A stretch of DNA of 64,000 nt from Fermentibacter sp964564435 (GTDB lineage Bacteria > Fermentibacterota > Fermentibacteria > Fermentibacterales > Fermentibacteraceae): contig CAZMAT010000002.1 in NCBI GenBank assembly GCA_964564435.1, forward strand, positions 186,001 through 250,000. The letters run 5' to 3'. The notes beneath the pieces are model-generated. The model had not been told where the DNA came from. It did no database searches and worked only from the letters and a program-made list of their open reading frames with translations. Shown piece after piece: positions 1-8,358 of the stretch. Within the stretch, counting starts at the first letter, position 1; each line of letters starts with the position of its first letter. Both the position numbers and the translations under genes were made by a program.

Positions 1-1441
1 CGAGGTTCGCCGTGTCCAGGGAGACGCCCCGCCGCTCCATCCCGGCGAGAACGGCCGAGAGCGGGAGTTCCAGGTCGCGATAGATTCTCGAAAGCGATGG
101 ATCGCGGGCGATCCGGTCCTCCAGGGTCCTGAGGGTTTCGAGGCCCAGGCGCGCCGAGCTGCATGATGCCCGGGCGTGTCTGCCGGTGGCGGCGGCGTCT
201 CCGGGTGACCCGGGATCGAGGACGTAGGCAGCAAGGCCCAGGTCGCCGGCGGGGGGTTCCGGGCGGGCCCCCATGCTCCATGCCGCGTGCAGGAAACTCT
301 TGGAGTCGCGGCAGAGAAAGCGCCCCGAGGCGAGTATCTCGGCCATCCCGGCGGGAGGCGTCTCCTCTCCGGCTGTCTCGAAGAACCAGTCCTGCCCCTC
401 CCCGCCTCCCGAGACGGCGATCTCGCCTGGCGCCCGGTGGATGGATGGCGCTGCGGAGATCTCCACAAAGGGGGTCGATCCTTCCGAAAGGAGGCGGATC
501 AGCCCTGCAGCGTCGCCGGAAGGCTCCGATGGCGGTTCCTCTCCGACAGGGAGGGACGGGGAAGGCACTCCCGGCGCGGACCGCAGCCCGAGCTTCGCTG
601 CGAGCGCCCTCATGCCGAATCGTTCCAGGGCGGGGGCAGAATCCGCACCGGGTGGACGCAGCAGGAACGCGGAGGGGTCGCCGGTGCCCGGGGCGTCGTA
701 TCTGAGCCTGACCAGCTCCAGGCTCATCGCCACCGAGTCCCTCGATTCGACGAGCTTCCGTCTCAGCGACCCGGGCTCCACGGAATCCAGGTGCGCGTAG
801 ATGTCCTCGACCGAGCCGAATTCCCTCACCAGCATGGACGCGGTCTTCGGCCCCACCCCCCTGGCTCCGGGCACGTTGTCGGAGGAGTCACCCGCGAGGG
901 CCAGGAGGTCGGCGATGTGCGCCGGCGGGGCACCGGCGACCTCCTCGACCCGATCGGGACCGACGGTCTCCTGGGGCTTTCCGGGGCGCCCCGGCCTGAT
1001 GACCGACACCCTGTCGGAAACGAGCTGCAGGAGGTCCTTGTCGGCCGAGAGCACGATCACTTCCCAGCCGGATGCCTCTGCGCCCCTGGCTGCGGATGCG
1101 ATGAGGTCGTCGGCCTCCCAGCCGGGCTCCTCGAGCGTGCTGATGCCCAGGGCCCGCAGGAGCGCCGGAGCAGCCAGCGCCTGGTCGATCAGCTCCGCGG
1201 GGGTTTCGGGGCGGTTGGCCTTGTACTCCGGGAACAGCTCGTTCCTGAAGCCCGGTTCGTGCGAATCGAAGGCGGCGGCGGCGGCATCCGGCGAGAGCCG
1301 GGCGAGCAGCGTGACCGTCTCCGTCAGGAGATGGTGGAGCCCGCTCGTCACCATCCCGTCGGGAGCCCGCAGGGGATTGCGCGACATGGCGAAGTGGCCC
1401 CGGTAGAGCATGCCCATGCTGTCGACCAGAAGGAGCTTCAC
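1..1441 (-). CDS. polA: DNA polymerase I, N-terminal part (cut by window edge)
   Basis: The first 480 codons of a family-A DNA polymerase are visible. Residues 1-290 form the 5'-3' exonuclease (flap nuclease) domain, with the acidic metal-site motifs LLLVDSMGMLYRG, WEADDLI, LSADKDLLQLV and AGDSSDNVPGARGVGPKTA. The following ~150 residues correspond to the 3'-5' exonuclease fold, but where the DxE of ExoI is expected the sequence reads PFVEIS, so proofreading looks lost, as in Taq-type enzymes. The visible end, LELPLSAVLAGMERRGVSLD, is the typical entry into the polymerase domain, which lies outside the window. The GTG start at 1441 overlaps the TGA of the upstream glycosyltransferase in a 4-base GTGA, so it is translated as the last visible gene of that operon. 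The family call is secure; the exo-dead reading is by eye. Confidence 0.93.
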   Translation of the reverse strand, partial: MKLLLVDSMGMLYRGHFAMSRNPLRAPDGMVTSGLHHLLTETVTLLARLSPDAAAAAFDSHEPGFRNELFPEYKANRPETPAELIDQALAAPALLRALGISTLEEPGWEADDLIASAARGAEASGWEVIVLSADKDLLQLVSDRVSVIRPGRPGKPQETVGPDRVEEVAGAPPAHIADLLALAGDSSDNVPGARGVGPKTASMLVREFGSVEDIYAHLDSVEPGSLRRKLVESRDSVAMSLELVRLRYDAPGTGDPSAFLLRPPGADSAPALERFGMRALAAKLGLRSAPGVPSPSLPVGEEPPSEPSGDAAGLIRLLSEGSTPFVEISAAPSIHRAPGEIAVSGGGEGQDWFFETAGEETPPAGMAEILASGRFLCRDSKSFLHAAWSMGARPEPPAGDLGLAAYVLDPGSPGDAAATGRHARASCSSARLGLETLRTLEDRIARDPSLSRIYRDLELPLSAVLAGMERRGVSLDTANL

Positions 1442-2352
1442 GGGCCGGTCCCGAGCATCGCCGAGGCGGCGTTCGCCACTTCTTCGACCGTGATCGATCC
1501 GAGGCAGGGAGGAGCGCCGCCTTCGGGGCAGCGTTTCCGGAAGCAGGGCGAACATGCGAATCCGGCCGCGCGTACCGTCGTCACCCTCCTCCCGGAGGGG
1601 GCCGTCCAGTCCGGCGAGGTCGAACCGAACACCACGACGGACGGGACCCCGAGGAGGGCTGCGAGGTGCATCCCCCCGGAATCGTTGCCGATGGCGATGC
1701 GGGAGCCTGCTAGCCCGGCGCAGAGAAGCGGATAGGACAGGCCGGCTGCGGTCCGGGATCCGCCGCCCGAGGCGCTGCGGATCTCCGAGAGCAGGGGGGC
1801 CTCCCCGGCGCTGCCGTAGAACACCGCCGGGAGCCCGGTGCGTGACGATACGATCCTGGCGGCTTCGGCAAAGCCGTGCCACCTCTTGGCGGGTCCGAAC
1901 GCCGCTCCGGGAAAGACTGCGATGTGCGGAGGAGAACCCGGCTCTAGGGCCGGTATCTCCACGGGTGCTGGCTCGGAACCGGCCTCGCGGGCGAGGCGCT
2001 CGAAGTCGAGGCTGTGGTGATGCCCCCTGCCTGAGGGTGGGACGATGCGCCGGGAAAGGAGGAGGTCCCTCATCTGCCCGGCATGGCCGATCCTCTCCGG
2101 GATGCCCGATCTGAACCCCATCCAGGCAGACCTGAAGGAGTCGGTGAGGAGCAGAAGGCGCGAGTAGTCACCACGGCGCGGCAGTGCACGCGAATCGATC
2201 ACGGGCATGCCGGGGAAGATCACCGGAAGGAGGCCCGAAACCCTGCCGTGCGCCCAGAACCCGGCGCCCCCGGGACTCCTCGACAGGCCGGACAGGGCCT
2301 CCATGCTCATCACGAGATCACCCAGCCAGTTGGGGACCCTGACCAGGAGCAC
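1438..2352 (-). CDS. GT9 glycosyltransferase, LPS heptosyltransferase II-like
   Basis: 304 residues matching the ADP-heptose:LPS heptosyltransferase family. It starts with MLLVRVPNWLGDLVMS, the usual N-terminal strand and loop. The second Rossmann domain carries AVFPGAAFGPAKRWHGFAEA followed by the sugar-nucleotide signature IGNDSGGMHLAALLGVPSV and VVFGSTSPDWT. A CSPC/RCP cysteine cluster near residue 270, common in WaaF, is also present. The enzyme would add heptose to the lipid A-core acceptor at the inner face of the cytoplasmic membrane. It sits 3 bases downstream of a second, divergent GT9-like gene and is coupled to polA by GTGA. The family is well supported; the exact sugar and acceptor are inference. 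Confidence 0.88.
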   Translation of the reverse strand: MLLVRVPNWLGDLVMSMEALSGLSRSPGGAGFWAHGRVSGLLPVIFPGMPVIDSRALPRRGDYSRLLLLTDSFRSAWMGFRSGIPERIGHAGQMRDLLLSRRIVPPSGRGHHHSLDFERLAREAGSEPAPVEIPALEPGSPPHIAVFPGAAFGPAKRWHGFAEAARIVSSRTGLPAVFYGSAGEAPLLSEIRSASGGGSRTAAGLSYPLLCAGLAGSRIAIGNDSGGMHLAALLGVPSVVVFGSTSPDWTAPSGRRVTTVRAAGFACSPCFRKRCPEGGAPPCLGSITVEEVANAASAMLGTGP

Positions 2353-2355
2353 GGA

Positions 2356-3246
2356 TCACCAGCCGGTCCTCAGGAGTTCGGCCCATGAGTCGGCCAGACC
2401 CTGCGCATCCCGGGCGGGAGGACCTCCCCAGTTCGGGAAGGCTGACTTCCTGTCCAGGCCTATCACGGGCACGCCCATCGCGGATGCCTGGGCCCAGTGG
2501 ACCGGATCGTCGGTCGCGACCACCGTCGCCCCGGCGATGACGGCGGCCTTCACAGAAGGGGGCTGTCCGGCCACGGGGCCTTCCTTCGAGTCCATGGGGA
2601 CTACCCTCATGGGCAGTTCGGCGCCGCGCCTCCTCAGGATGTCAGCTACCCGCACGGTGGTAGCCATGTAGGGCAGCACCGAGCCCGAAACCGGCGACAG
2701 CAGCGATGCTGCCTGAGCCATCTCCCCCCGGGGCACGGAAGGCCTCCAGGAAGTGTCCGGGCAGGCCCCGAGCAGCTTCGACAGCTCGTACATCCTCGCC
2801 GGAACCGGCATGGCCGTCAGGTTGAAGACGAGGTTTGCATCCTCGTCGGGCCTCGTGTAGATGCGGATCGCGTCACGGAACCTCTTCGCGATCGGCCTGA
2901 TGGCGCTGTCGGGAAACTCCGACACCACCATCACTATCCTGGCGTCGGGGAGCACGTCGGCAGACGATCCGCGGCCTCCCCTGCCCGGGCCGTAGACGGT
3001 CACGGCGGGGGGCACGTCCAGCAGGGAGGGCACGTCGACATCCGCTGCGGGCAGGATCATCTCGATGGCCGTTCCCGGGAGCGAGCGCGCCACCGAATTG
3101 GCCAGGAAGAGCGCCGCCCAGGAGTCGAAGCCCGTGGATCCGGCCAGGATCGCGATCCTCTCCGGTGACAGCAGGTCGTCTGGGAGATGAATCATGATTT
3201 CCTTCGGAGCGGGTCTTCGTCCTGCGAGGAAGGCGGGCAGCCTCAT
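2356..3246 (-). CDS. Divergent GT9-like protein
   Basis: 296 residues with two Rossmann-like halves. The region near residue 250 (VVATDDPVHWAQASAMGVPVIGLDR) aligns with the GT9 signature DSGPMHLAAALGVPVVALFG, but the Ser/Gly and the H of the usual acceptor-sugar motif are altered. It may therefore be a degenerate or functionally shifted heptosyltransferase. The start ATG at 3246 overlaps the stop of the TPR-like gene as ATGA, and a canonical GT9 gene follows 3 bases after its own stop. Its placement suggests an LPS or glycolipid role. Activity cannot be judged from sequence alone. Confidence 0.65.
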   Translation of the reverse strand: MRLPAFLAGRRPAPKEIMIHLPDDLLSPERIAILAGSTGFDSWAALFLANSVARSLPGTAIEMILPAADVDVPSLLDVPPAVTVYGPGRGGRGSSADVLPDARIVMVVSEFPDSAIRPIAKRFRDAIRIYTRPDEDANLVFNLTAMPVPARMYELSKLLGACPDTSWRPSVPRGEMAQAASLLSPVSGSVLPYMATTVRVADILRRRGAELPMRVVPMDSKEGPVAGQPPSVKAAVIAGATVVATDDPVHWAQASAMGVPVIGLDRKSAFPNWGGPPARDAQGLADSWAELLRTGW

Positions 3247-3935
3247 TCCAGATCCTCCAGCAGCCTGCGAGCCATGTCCCTGACGGCGATCGACGCATCC
3301 GGCGAGCCCGCGAGCGAGTCTAGCAGGAGTGCGGATCTCGAGGTGCCTCCGGCCCTCCAGGAGCAGAGCGCCTCCTGTATCCTGGGAAGCCCCTCGGAGG
3401 GGAAGGTCCGGGCGAGGAACTCCGCCTGCGCCATGGCGTCGTCATCCCTTCCTGCGGAGAGCGTCGCGAACGAGAGGTCCAGCGCAGAGTAGAAGGATCT
3501 CCTCACCGTGGTGGCGCAGTCGACCGCCGCGGCGAACTCCGAGGCCGCATCGCCGGGGAGGCCCCTGTAGAGGAGGGCCGTCCCCCTCGCCCTGTGGACC
3601 AGCCAGGGATCCCCCTGCACCGATTCGAGCCCCGCGACGGCCATGCTGTCCAGCCCGGCCGTCCAGGCGAGCCTGGCATACCAGTAGTCGAACTCGCCCC
3701 GTAGGGAGTCTGTACCGGCGATCCGCTCGAGATCGCACAGCAGCATGTGGGCCCTTCCGGAGTGGCCGGCATAGAGAGCTTCCTCGAGGAGCCTGCAGAG
3801 GACACGGCATTCCCCCGCGGCACTGCCAGCCTGCTCGTAGAGTGCCCCCGCCTCCCACAGCCTGCCTGCGGTCTCCAGCTCCCGCGCATCATCGAGGATG
3901 CCGCAGAACAGAGCGATCGCCATGAGGAGAGTCAT
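3243..3935 (-). CDS. Secreted TPR-like repeat protein
   Basis: 230 residues beginning with a short hydrophobic signal (MTLLMAIALFCGIL). The remainder is helical, with repeated A/L/Y/G patterns at ~34-residue spacing (for example AGRLWEAGALYEQAG and GTALLYRGLPGDAASEFAAA) that read as degenerate tetratricopeptide repeats. The start is fixed by a 4-base ATGA overlap with the stop of the CDP-alcohol phosphatidyltransferase; a longer in-frame extension upstream lies inside that gene and lacks coding character. TPR proteins of this kind usually scaffold envelope complexes, but no partner can be named here. Confidence 0.7.
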   Translation of the reverse strand: MTLLMAIALFCGILDDARELETAGRLWEAGALYEQAGSAAGECRVLCRLLEEALYAGHSGRAHMLLCDLERIAGTDSLRGEFDYWYARLAWTAGLDSMAVAGLESVQGDPWLVHRARGTALLYRGLPGDAASEFAAAVDCATTVRRSFYSALDLSFATLSAGRDDDAMAQAEFLARTFPSEGLPRIQEALCSWRAGGTSRSALLLDSLAGSPDASIAVRDMARRLLEDLE

Positions 3936-4537
3936 TTCCCGTACCTCGCCAGCAGCCGTCTGATGAGCCTCAGATAGCCGGCCACCCCGAACAGGGTCGA
4001 TGCCAGCGCCAGGAACTCGGCGGTTCCGGCGATGGTGGAGTACACGGCCTTTCCCGGAAGGGCTGCCGATCCGGCGGCACTCGCGGCGAGGACGAAGCTC
4101 AGGATCACTACGAGCTTCTCGCTGGTCGGGATGACGACGAGCGGCTTGCCCACGCCCCAGGAGACCACCGTCGTGGCCGCGAGCACCAGCAGGTGGTACC
4201 CCGACAGGGCGGCCGCCGTGATTGTGTCCACCCATCCCGCCCTGGCCATCACAAGCAGGGTCACGGACAGGAATATCTTGTCTGCGACGAAGTCGAGCAC
4301 CTTCCCCTCGAAGGACGACCTGCGCAGCCTCCGGGCGGTCCACCCGTCGAGGTAGTCGGTGGCGGCGGCGCCAAGCACGATCCAGAAAAGAGCCAGCGGT
4401 TCGATTCCATAGTATGCCATGGCGCCGACCCAGAATGCGGCCAGCATCCGCAGGCCGGTGACCAGGGCGGGGACGAGGGGCGGCCAGCGCACCTGCTGGG
4501 AATCCGGCGGGAAGGCCTCAGCGCCCTGTCGCCTCAT
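3932..4537 (-). CDS. CDP-alcohol phosphatidyltransferase (PgsA-like)
   Basis: 201 residues, a small polytopic membrane enzyme. It contains the complete family signature DG-x2-AR-x8-G-x3-D-x3-D, seen as DGWTARRL followed by GKVLDFVAD at residues ~65-90. These aspartates bind the metal and CDP-diacylglycerol. Several hydrophobic helices follow. The substrate alcohol (glycerol-3-phosphate, inositol phosphate or another) is not determined by the motif. The chosen ATG at 4537 overlaps the upstream secreted-protein gene by 20 bases. It belongs to the small envelope operon that begins near the tRNA-Gly. Confidence 0.88.
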   Translation of the reverse strand: MRRQGAEAFPPDSQQVRWPPLVPALVTGLRMLAAFWVGAMAYYGIEPLALFWIVLGAAATDYLDGWTARRLRRSSFEGKVLDFVADKIFLSVTLLVMARAGWVDTITAAALSGYHLLVLAATTVVSWGVGKPLVVIPTSEKLVVILSFVLAASAAGSAALPGKAVYSTIAGTAEFLALASTLFGVAGYLRLIRRLLARYGK

Positions 4538-5171
4538 CGGCCCTCCTGAAGAACGGATCGATCTCGTCGAGCCAGATGATCCCGTCATGCGGGAAGCTCC
4601 CCGACGGGAAGGCTTCCGAGATGCAGGCCATGTCCACGGTCGAGAGGAACGCTTCGGGATGGAACAGCCCGTCGGGCGGCAGGACCATCCATCCGGCGGC
4701 CAGGACCGCAGCGATGGCCTGGGCCGCATCGTCACCTTCGAGGTCCGGAGGGGGTTCGGGCAGCATGGCGAGATAGGGGTGAAGGGAGTAGCGCCCGTAC
4801 CACGAGGCAGCCATGGCCAGATCGCGCCTGTTGGCCGGGATCCTGGCGCCGCGGCCCTCGAGGCAGGCCGATGCCCTTCCGGGCTCTCCGCCGGCGACCA
4901 GGACCAGCACCAGGGGCATGAGGGCAGTCCTGTCGCCCGCCCTGAGCCTGTCGCGCAGGCGCTCCTCGGCCGCGATGCCCTCCGTGGCTATCTCCGCAGA
5001 TGTCGGCGTGGAATAGGCGGTCGACATGCCGGACAGCGCGTCGAAGCCTCCCTGGTCCATCACGACGATGGAGACGAGGGACGCGGCCGCGGCGGAACCT
5101 GTACCGGGGACCATGCCGGCCCTGAGCTGCCAGGTCGCGGTGTCGGCGGAGGCGCCTGCGCACAGCAGCAT
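4518..5171 (-). CDS. Hypothetical exported protein behind tRNA-Gly
   Basis: About 217 residues with a short hydrophobic start (MLLCAGASADT) that reads as the end of a signal peptide. There is no recognised domain; the body has clusters such as SIVVMDQGGFDALSGMSTAYS and DDAAQAIAAVLAAGWMVLPPDG, and the C-terminus is acidic and aromatic (DGIIWLDEIDPFF). Longer in-frame translations run through the tRNA gene and are spurious. The start is uncertain: an in-frame TTG at 5180 would give a better signal peptide. The gene starts only 24 bases after the tRNA 3' end and probably shares its transcript. Function unknown. Confidence 0.6.
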   Translation of the reverse strand: MLLCAGASADTATWQLRAGMVPGTGSAAAASLVSIVVMDQGGFDALSGMSTAYSTPTSAEIATEGIAAEERLRDRLRAGDRTALMPLVLVLVAGGEPGRASACLEGRGARIPANRRDLAMAASWYGRYSLHPYLAMLPEPPPDLEGDDAAQAIAAVLAAGWMVLPPDGLFHPEAFLSTVDMACISEAFPSGSFPHDGIIWLDEIDPFFRRADEATGR

Positions 5172-5194
5172 GGCGATCAAACCGAAGGGGATCC

Positions 5195-5270
5195 TGGAGC
5201 GGGCAACGGGATTCGAACCCGCGACTTTCAGCATGGGAGGCTGACACTCTACCAACTGAGCTATGCCCGC
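5195..5270 (-). tRNA. tRNA-Gly (anticodon CCC)
   Basis: A 76-base cloverleaf on the minus strand. The 7-bp acceptor stem is GCGGGCA/TGCCCGC with discriminator T and an encoded 3' CCA (5197-5195). The anticodon loop CTCCCAT sits between TCAGC and GCTGA, giving anticodon CCC at 5237-5235. The T arm is GCGGG-TTCGAAT-CCCGT, with one wobble or mismatch at the base. It decodes GGG glycine codons. A consensus-like promoter lies just upstream, and an envelope operon begins 24 bases downstream. Confidence 0.97.
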
Positions 5271-5285
5271 TCCGGACGGGGGAAT

Positions 5286-5314
5286 TGAATAGGCGAAGGA
5301 ACTCCCGGCGTCAA
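5286..5314 (-). promoter_or_regulatory. Sigma70-type promoter for tRNA-Gly
   Basis: On the minus strand, -35 TTGACG (5314-5309) and -10 TATTCA (5291-5286) are separated by exactly 17 bases. Transcription would begin about 5279, some 9 bases before the tRNA 5' end. It lies in the gap between the dapF stop and the tRNA and may also feed the downstream envelope operon. Confidence 0.7.
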
Positions 5315-5320
5315 GCCCGT

Positions 5321-6136
5321 TCAAGAGAGGGGCTCCAGGGTTTCACCCTCGTAGACGGGCCTGGCTTCACCCTCGAGCCACCAGCCTGCATCATCCATGC
5401 CGACTTCGAGAGGAGATCCTCCCGGAGGATGCACCGTGCAGGGCAGGGCGACACGCCCGTCGCGAAGACCCGCGAAAACCGCGGCGACCGCTCCCGTGCC
5501 GCAGGCCAGGGTCTCGCCCTCCACTCCCCTCTCCCATGTCCTGATCCGCATCGTTCCGGGCGCCTCGACGCATGCGAAGTCCACGTTCGCTCCGGCAGGC
5601 CCGGTTTCGGGAGCCCGCCTCAGGGCCGCGGCGGAGGACTCGAACAGGCCGTCAGTGAGATCATCCCTGAAGATCACGAGGTGGGGCACCCCAGTGTCCT
5701 CGAGGGATGCCTCCAGGATGGCCGCCACTCCGCCGGGTCCCGGAGCGTCGAGCGACAGACTCGCGGAGAGAGTGACCGGGGCGGTGAACCAGAGCCTCAC
5801 CGTCCCGCCCGGCCTCACTTCGGCACGGTGCGTCCCGGCGTCGCTCTCGAAAGTCTGCACGGGCCCGGCGGCGCCCCTCATGACGGCGAAACGGGCGATG
5901 CAGCGGCCTCCATTCCCGCACATGGAGGCCCGGCCACCGTCGCTGTTGTAGTAGACCATCCGGTAGTCGGCGGTGCGTGACCCCCTGAGTTCGAGCAGGC
6001 CGTCGGCCCCTATCGAGAGCGCCCGCCTGCAGAGCCCTGCGATACGGGGCTGCGTCAGGAAGGGGTCGAGGGAGCGGTCCATGTTGTCCACGGCGATGAA
6101 ATCGTTGCCTGCGCCCGTGAGCTTCGTGAACTTCAT
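5321..6136 (-). CDS. dapF: Diaminopimelate epimerase
   Basis: 271 residues, normal length. It interconverts LL- and meso-diaminopimelate in lysine and peptidoglycan synthesis in the cytosol. Both catalytic cysteines of the PLP-independent two-base mechanism are visible: Cys73 in SMCGNGGRC and Cys212 in ETLACGTGAVA. The N-terminus MKFTKLTGAGNDFIAVDN is typical. The ATG at 6136 overlaps the stop of the upstream STT3-like gene by ATGA, so dapF is the last gene of the long operon that starts at hpf. Confidence 0.97.
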   Translation of the reverse strand: MKFTKLTGAGNDFIAVDNMDRSLDPFLTQPRIAGLCRRALSIGADGLLELRGSRTADYRMVYYNSDGGRASMCGNGGRCIARFAVMRGAAGPVQTFESDAGTHRAEVRPGGTVRLWFTAPVTLSASLSLDAPGPGGVAAILEASLEDTGVPHLVIFRDDLTDGLFESSAAALRRAPETGPAGANVDFACVEAPGTMRIRTWERGVEGETLACGTGAVAAVFAGLRDGRVALPCTVHPPGGSPLEVGMDDAGWWLEGEARPVYEGETLEPLS

Positions 6137-8358
6137 TCCATACCCCGCGCGGCGAGCCAGAGCAGATCGGCCGCGTTCCCCGATCCGGCGAGAGCCGGAT
6201 CCTCCTCCAGGGCCGCCTTCACCTCCGACGCAGCCTCTTCCTCCATGCCTGCGGCGAGATAGAGCCTGGCGAGATCGAGCCTAAGCTCGGGATCGGGCCC
6301 GAATGCCGACAGATAGGCGTCGAAGTCGGCTGCTATCCCTTCGATGGGATACAGCCCGTCGAGATGGAGCCCGACGAGTTCCTGCATGATGCCGGTGGCT
6401 GCGTCCAGGTCGCTGCCGTCGTCGCATACAAGCACGAGCGCGGCGGAGAGCAGTTCAGGCGACCTGTTGCCCCGCCCGGCGAGGGCCAGGGAGCGGGCGG
6501 TCTCCATGGGGTAGGACAGCGCCTCCGCGGCCTTCGGATATTCTCCGAAGAGATCCGTGAACCTTGCGTCGAAGAGGAGCCCGGAGCGGGCCGGGGATGT
6601 CGCGGACGACCCTGACGGGAGGGAGAAGACCCTCAGCGAGGGGCCCTGGAACACCAGGCGGAGATCCGACAGGCCTTCCGGTTCGTACTGCATCAGGATG
6701 GCCGCGGAATTCCCCGGCGGGGATGTCAGCCCCGCCAGGTAGAGCAGGCCCGCCGGACCCTGGTCGAGGAGGAAGTCGGCCTGATGGACCACATACTCGG
6801 ACCCGGTCCTCCGCATGAACGCAGTCAGGCTGTCCTCGGGCTGGAAGATCCGTACCGCGAACTCCTCGATGTTCCTCCGGTTGGAGGCGTTCTCGAAGAA
6901 GGTGTGCGTCACCACCGGCCTCCCGGCGTACGCCGACAGGAACCCGGAGATATGCCAGTAGGACAGGAATGCCTCGTCGGGATCGGTGGAGGAATCGGCC
7001 CACACGATCAGGTCCGAGAGCTCCTCCTCGCCGAGCAGGGAGGCCTGCTGTCCGAAATGGAGCCCGGCGCCCTCCAGAATGCCTGAATAGGGGATCACGA
7101 AGACCGACTGAAGCGCCAGGATCGCCCCGAACACGGGATACCTCCACCGCGTCCTAAGGGTCTCGACGGCGGGTGCGAGAAGGACTGGGGCGAGGAGCAC
7201 GTGGAGCCTGTCCATCATCATGTATGCAGCGAGTGCCGCGGGAACCGCCCAGCGCAGCAGCGACGGCCCCCTCTGCCAGAGCTTGCGGGCGCCGAAGAGG
7301 GCGAAGACGATCAGCGGGCCGAAAAGGAGCAGTATCTCCCCGACTGGAGGGGTCTCGTACCCTCCCACCCAGAACAGCCTGGCATCAGGCGTGAGCTGGA
7401 GGGGATCACCGGGGTGCATGAAGAGGAACCTGAACTTGGCCAGGATCATGGCCCCGACGTGCGCCGTGGCGTCGTTGAACCCGGACAGGGCGACCATCGC
7501 GGATGCAGCCGCCGCGAGCACGGGCAGTGCGGTCACCCTGGCGGCCGTGGAGACGAGGAGGGCGAAGGCCACGACGGATGCGGGCGACAGGATGGCTCCC
7601 TCGGCGCGCATGTGCGGGATGAGCAGCGCGGAAGCTATCTGCGCGGCTGCCGGCAGGGCCACGGCGTGAAGGGGGAGCTTCCTCCCGATGTGGAGGACGA
7701 GGATGTAGAAGAGGACCGCCGCGCACACGAAGCCCGACGCCTTCCACGATGCCGCGGCAGCCGACAGAAGGATGGCCGAGACTATGGAGGGGGCCAGGCT
7801 GGCCCGGGACGAGGCAGCCCTCGTCGACTTCTCGACGGACCAGCAGAGGAAGAGGATGATGGGGACGGCGACGGTCTCCCTGTAGAACGACTCCCCCCTT
7901 GCCCGGAGCATCGCCGGTAGCAGGAAACCGTATGCGAGCGCGGCCATCGCCGCCCGACTCGCGCCCAGGCCGGCCTCCCGGAACCACAGCAGTATGGCGA
8001 TCATTCCCAGAAGCGGGAATGCGATGCAGAACACCCTGAGGAAGTCCTGGAAGTCAGTGCCGGGGAAGATGGCGCGGTGGAGCCCTCCGGCGATGTACTC
8101 CTCGAAGATGGAGTTCTCGGAGGTGAGCATTCCCGACGGGTGCATCACCAGAGTGTCGAGCGCGGGGATCGCCCAGCTTTCGGACACCATCGAGGCATAT
8201 CGGTACGACTGCGTGGTCTCGCCCTGCATCCGGGGCGGAGGGGGGAGTATGTCCGACGAGAACCACGACCTGAGAAGGAAGGCTGCCAGCAGGGCCGCCA
8301 CCGTCAGTATGGGAAGAGAGAGCGCCCTCCCGAGCGGATGGTCACGACAGGCGGGCAT
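6133..8358 (-). CDS. Polytopic membrane protein, STT3/PglB-like with TPR-like tail
   Basis: 741 residues. After an N-terminal helix comes a periplasmic loop with Y-R-x-A, ALDTLVMHPSGM and FEEYIAG elements, reminiscent of the first catalytic loop of STT3/PglB oligosaccharyltransferases. About ten further hydrophobic helices extend to residue ~430. The soluble C-terminal part begins with FLSYWHISGFLSAYAGRPVV, positionally similar to the WWDxGxW region of STT3, but the WWD itself is absent. The last ~70 residues are TPR-like (LRLDLARLYLAAGMEEEAAS). It could be an oligosaccharyl or other GT-C transferase acting on lipid-linked glycans. It overlaps the upstream GTPase gene by 17 bases and dapF by 4. 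Confidence 0.55.
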   Translation of the reverse strand: MPACRDHPLGRALSLPILTVAALLAAFLLRSWFSSDILPPPPRMQGETTQSYRYASMVSESWAIPALDTLVMHPSGMLTSENSIFEEYIAGGLHRAIFPGTDFQDFLRVFCIAFPLLGMIAILLWFREAGLGASRAAMAALAYGFLLPAMLRARGESFYRETVAVPIILFLCWSVEKSTRAASSRASLAPSIVSAILLSAAAASWKASGFVCAAVLFYILVLHIGRKLPLHAVALPAAAQIASALLIPHMRAEGAILSPASVVAFALLVSTAARVTALPVLAAAASAMVALSGFNDATAHVGAMILAKFRFLFMHPGDPLQLTPDARLFWVGGYETPPVGEILLLFGPLIVFALFGARKLWQRGPSLLRWAVPAALAAYMMMDRLHVLLAPVLLAPAVETLRTRWRYPVFGAILALQSVFVIPYSGILEGAGLHFGQQASLLGEEELSDLIVWADSSTDPDEAFLSYWHISGFLSAYAGRPVVTHTFFENASNRRNIEEFAVRIFQPEDSLTAFMRRTGSEYVVHQADFLLDQGPAGLLYLAGLTSPPGNSAAILMQYEPEGLSDLRLVFQGPSLRVFSLPSGSSATSPARSGLLFDARFTDLFGEYPKAAEALSYPMETARSLALAGRGNRSPELLSAALVLVCDDGSDLDAATGIMQELVGLHLDGLYPIEGIAADFDAYLSAFGPDPELRLDLARLYLAAGMEEEAASEVKAALEEDPALAGSGNAADLLWLAARGME

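Noticed and set aside
163..1735. Long plus-strand ORFs across 163-1735
   Set aside because: They are antisense to polA and a GT9 gene, with Arg/Gly/Pro-rich translations typical of GC-rich shadow frames.
5172..5324. N-terminal extension of the exported protein gene (GAGIAQLVECQ...)
   Set aside because: This stretch is the tRNA-Gly read as protein; the well-known AGIAQLVE pattern is a tRNA artefact.
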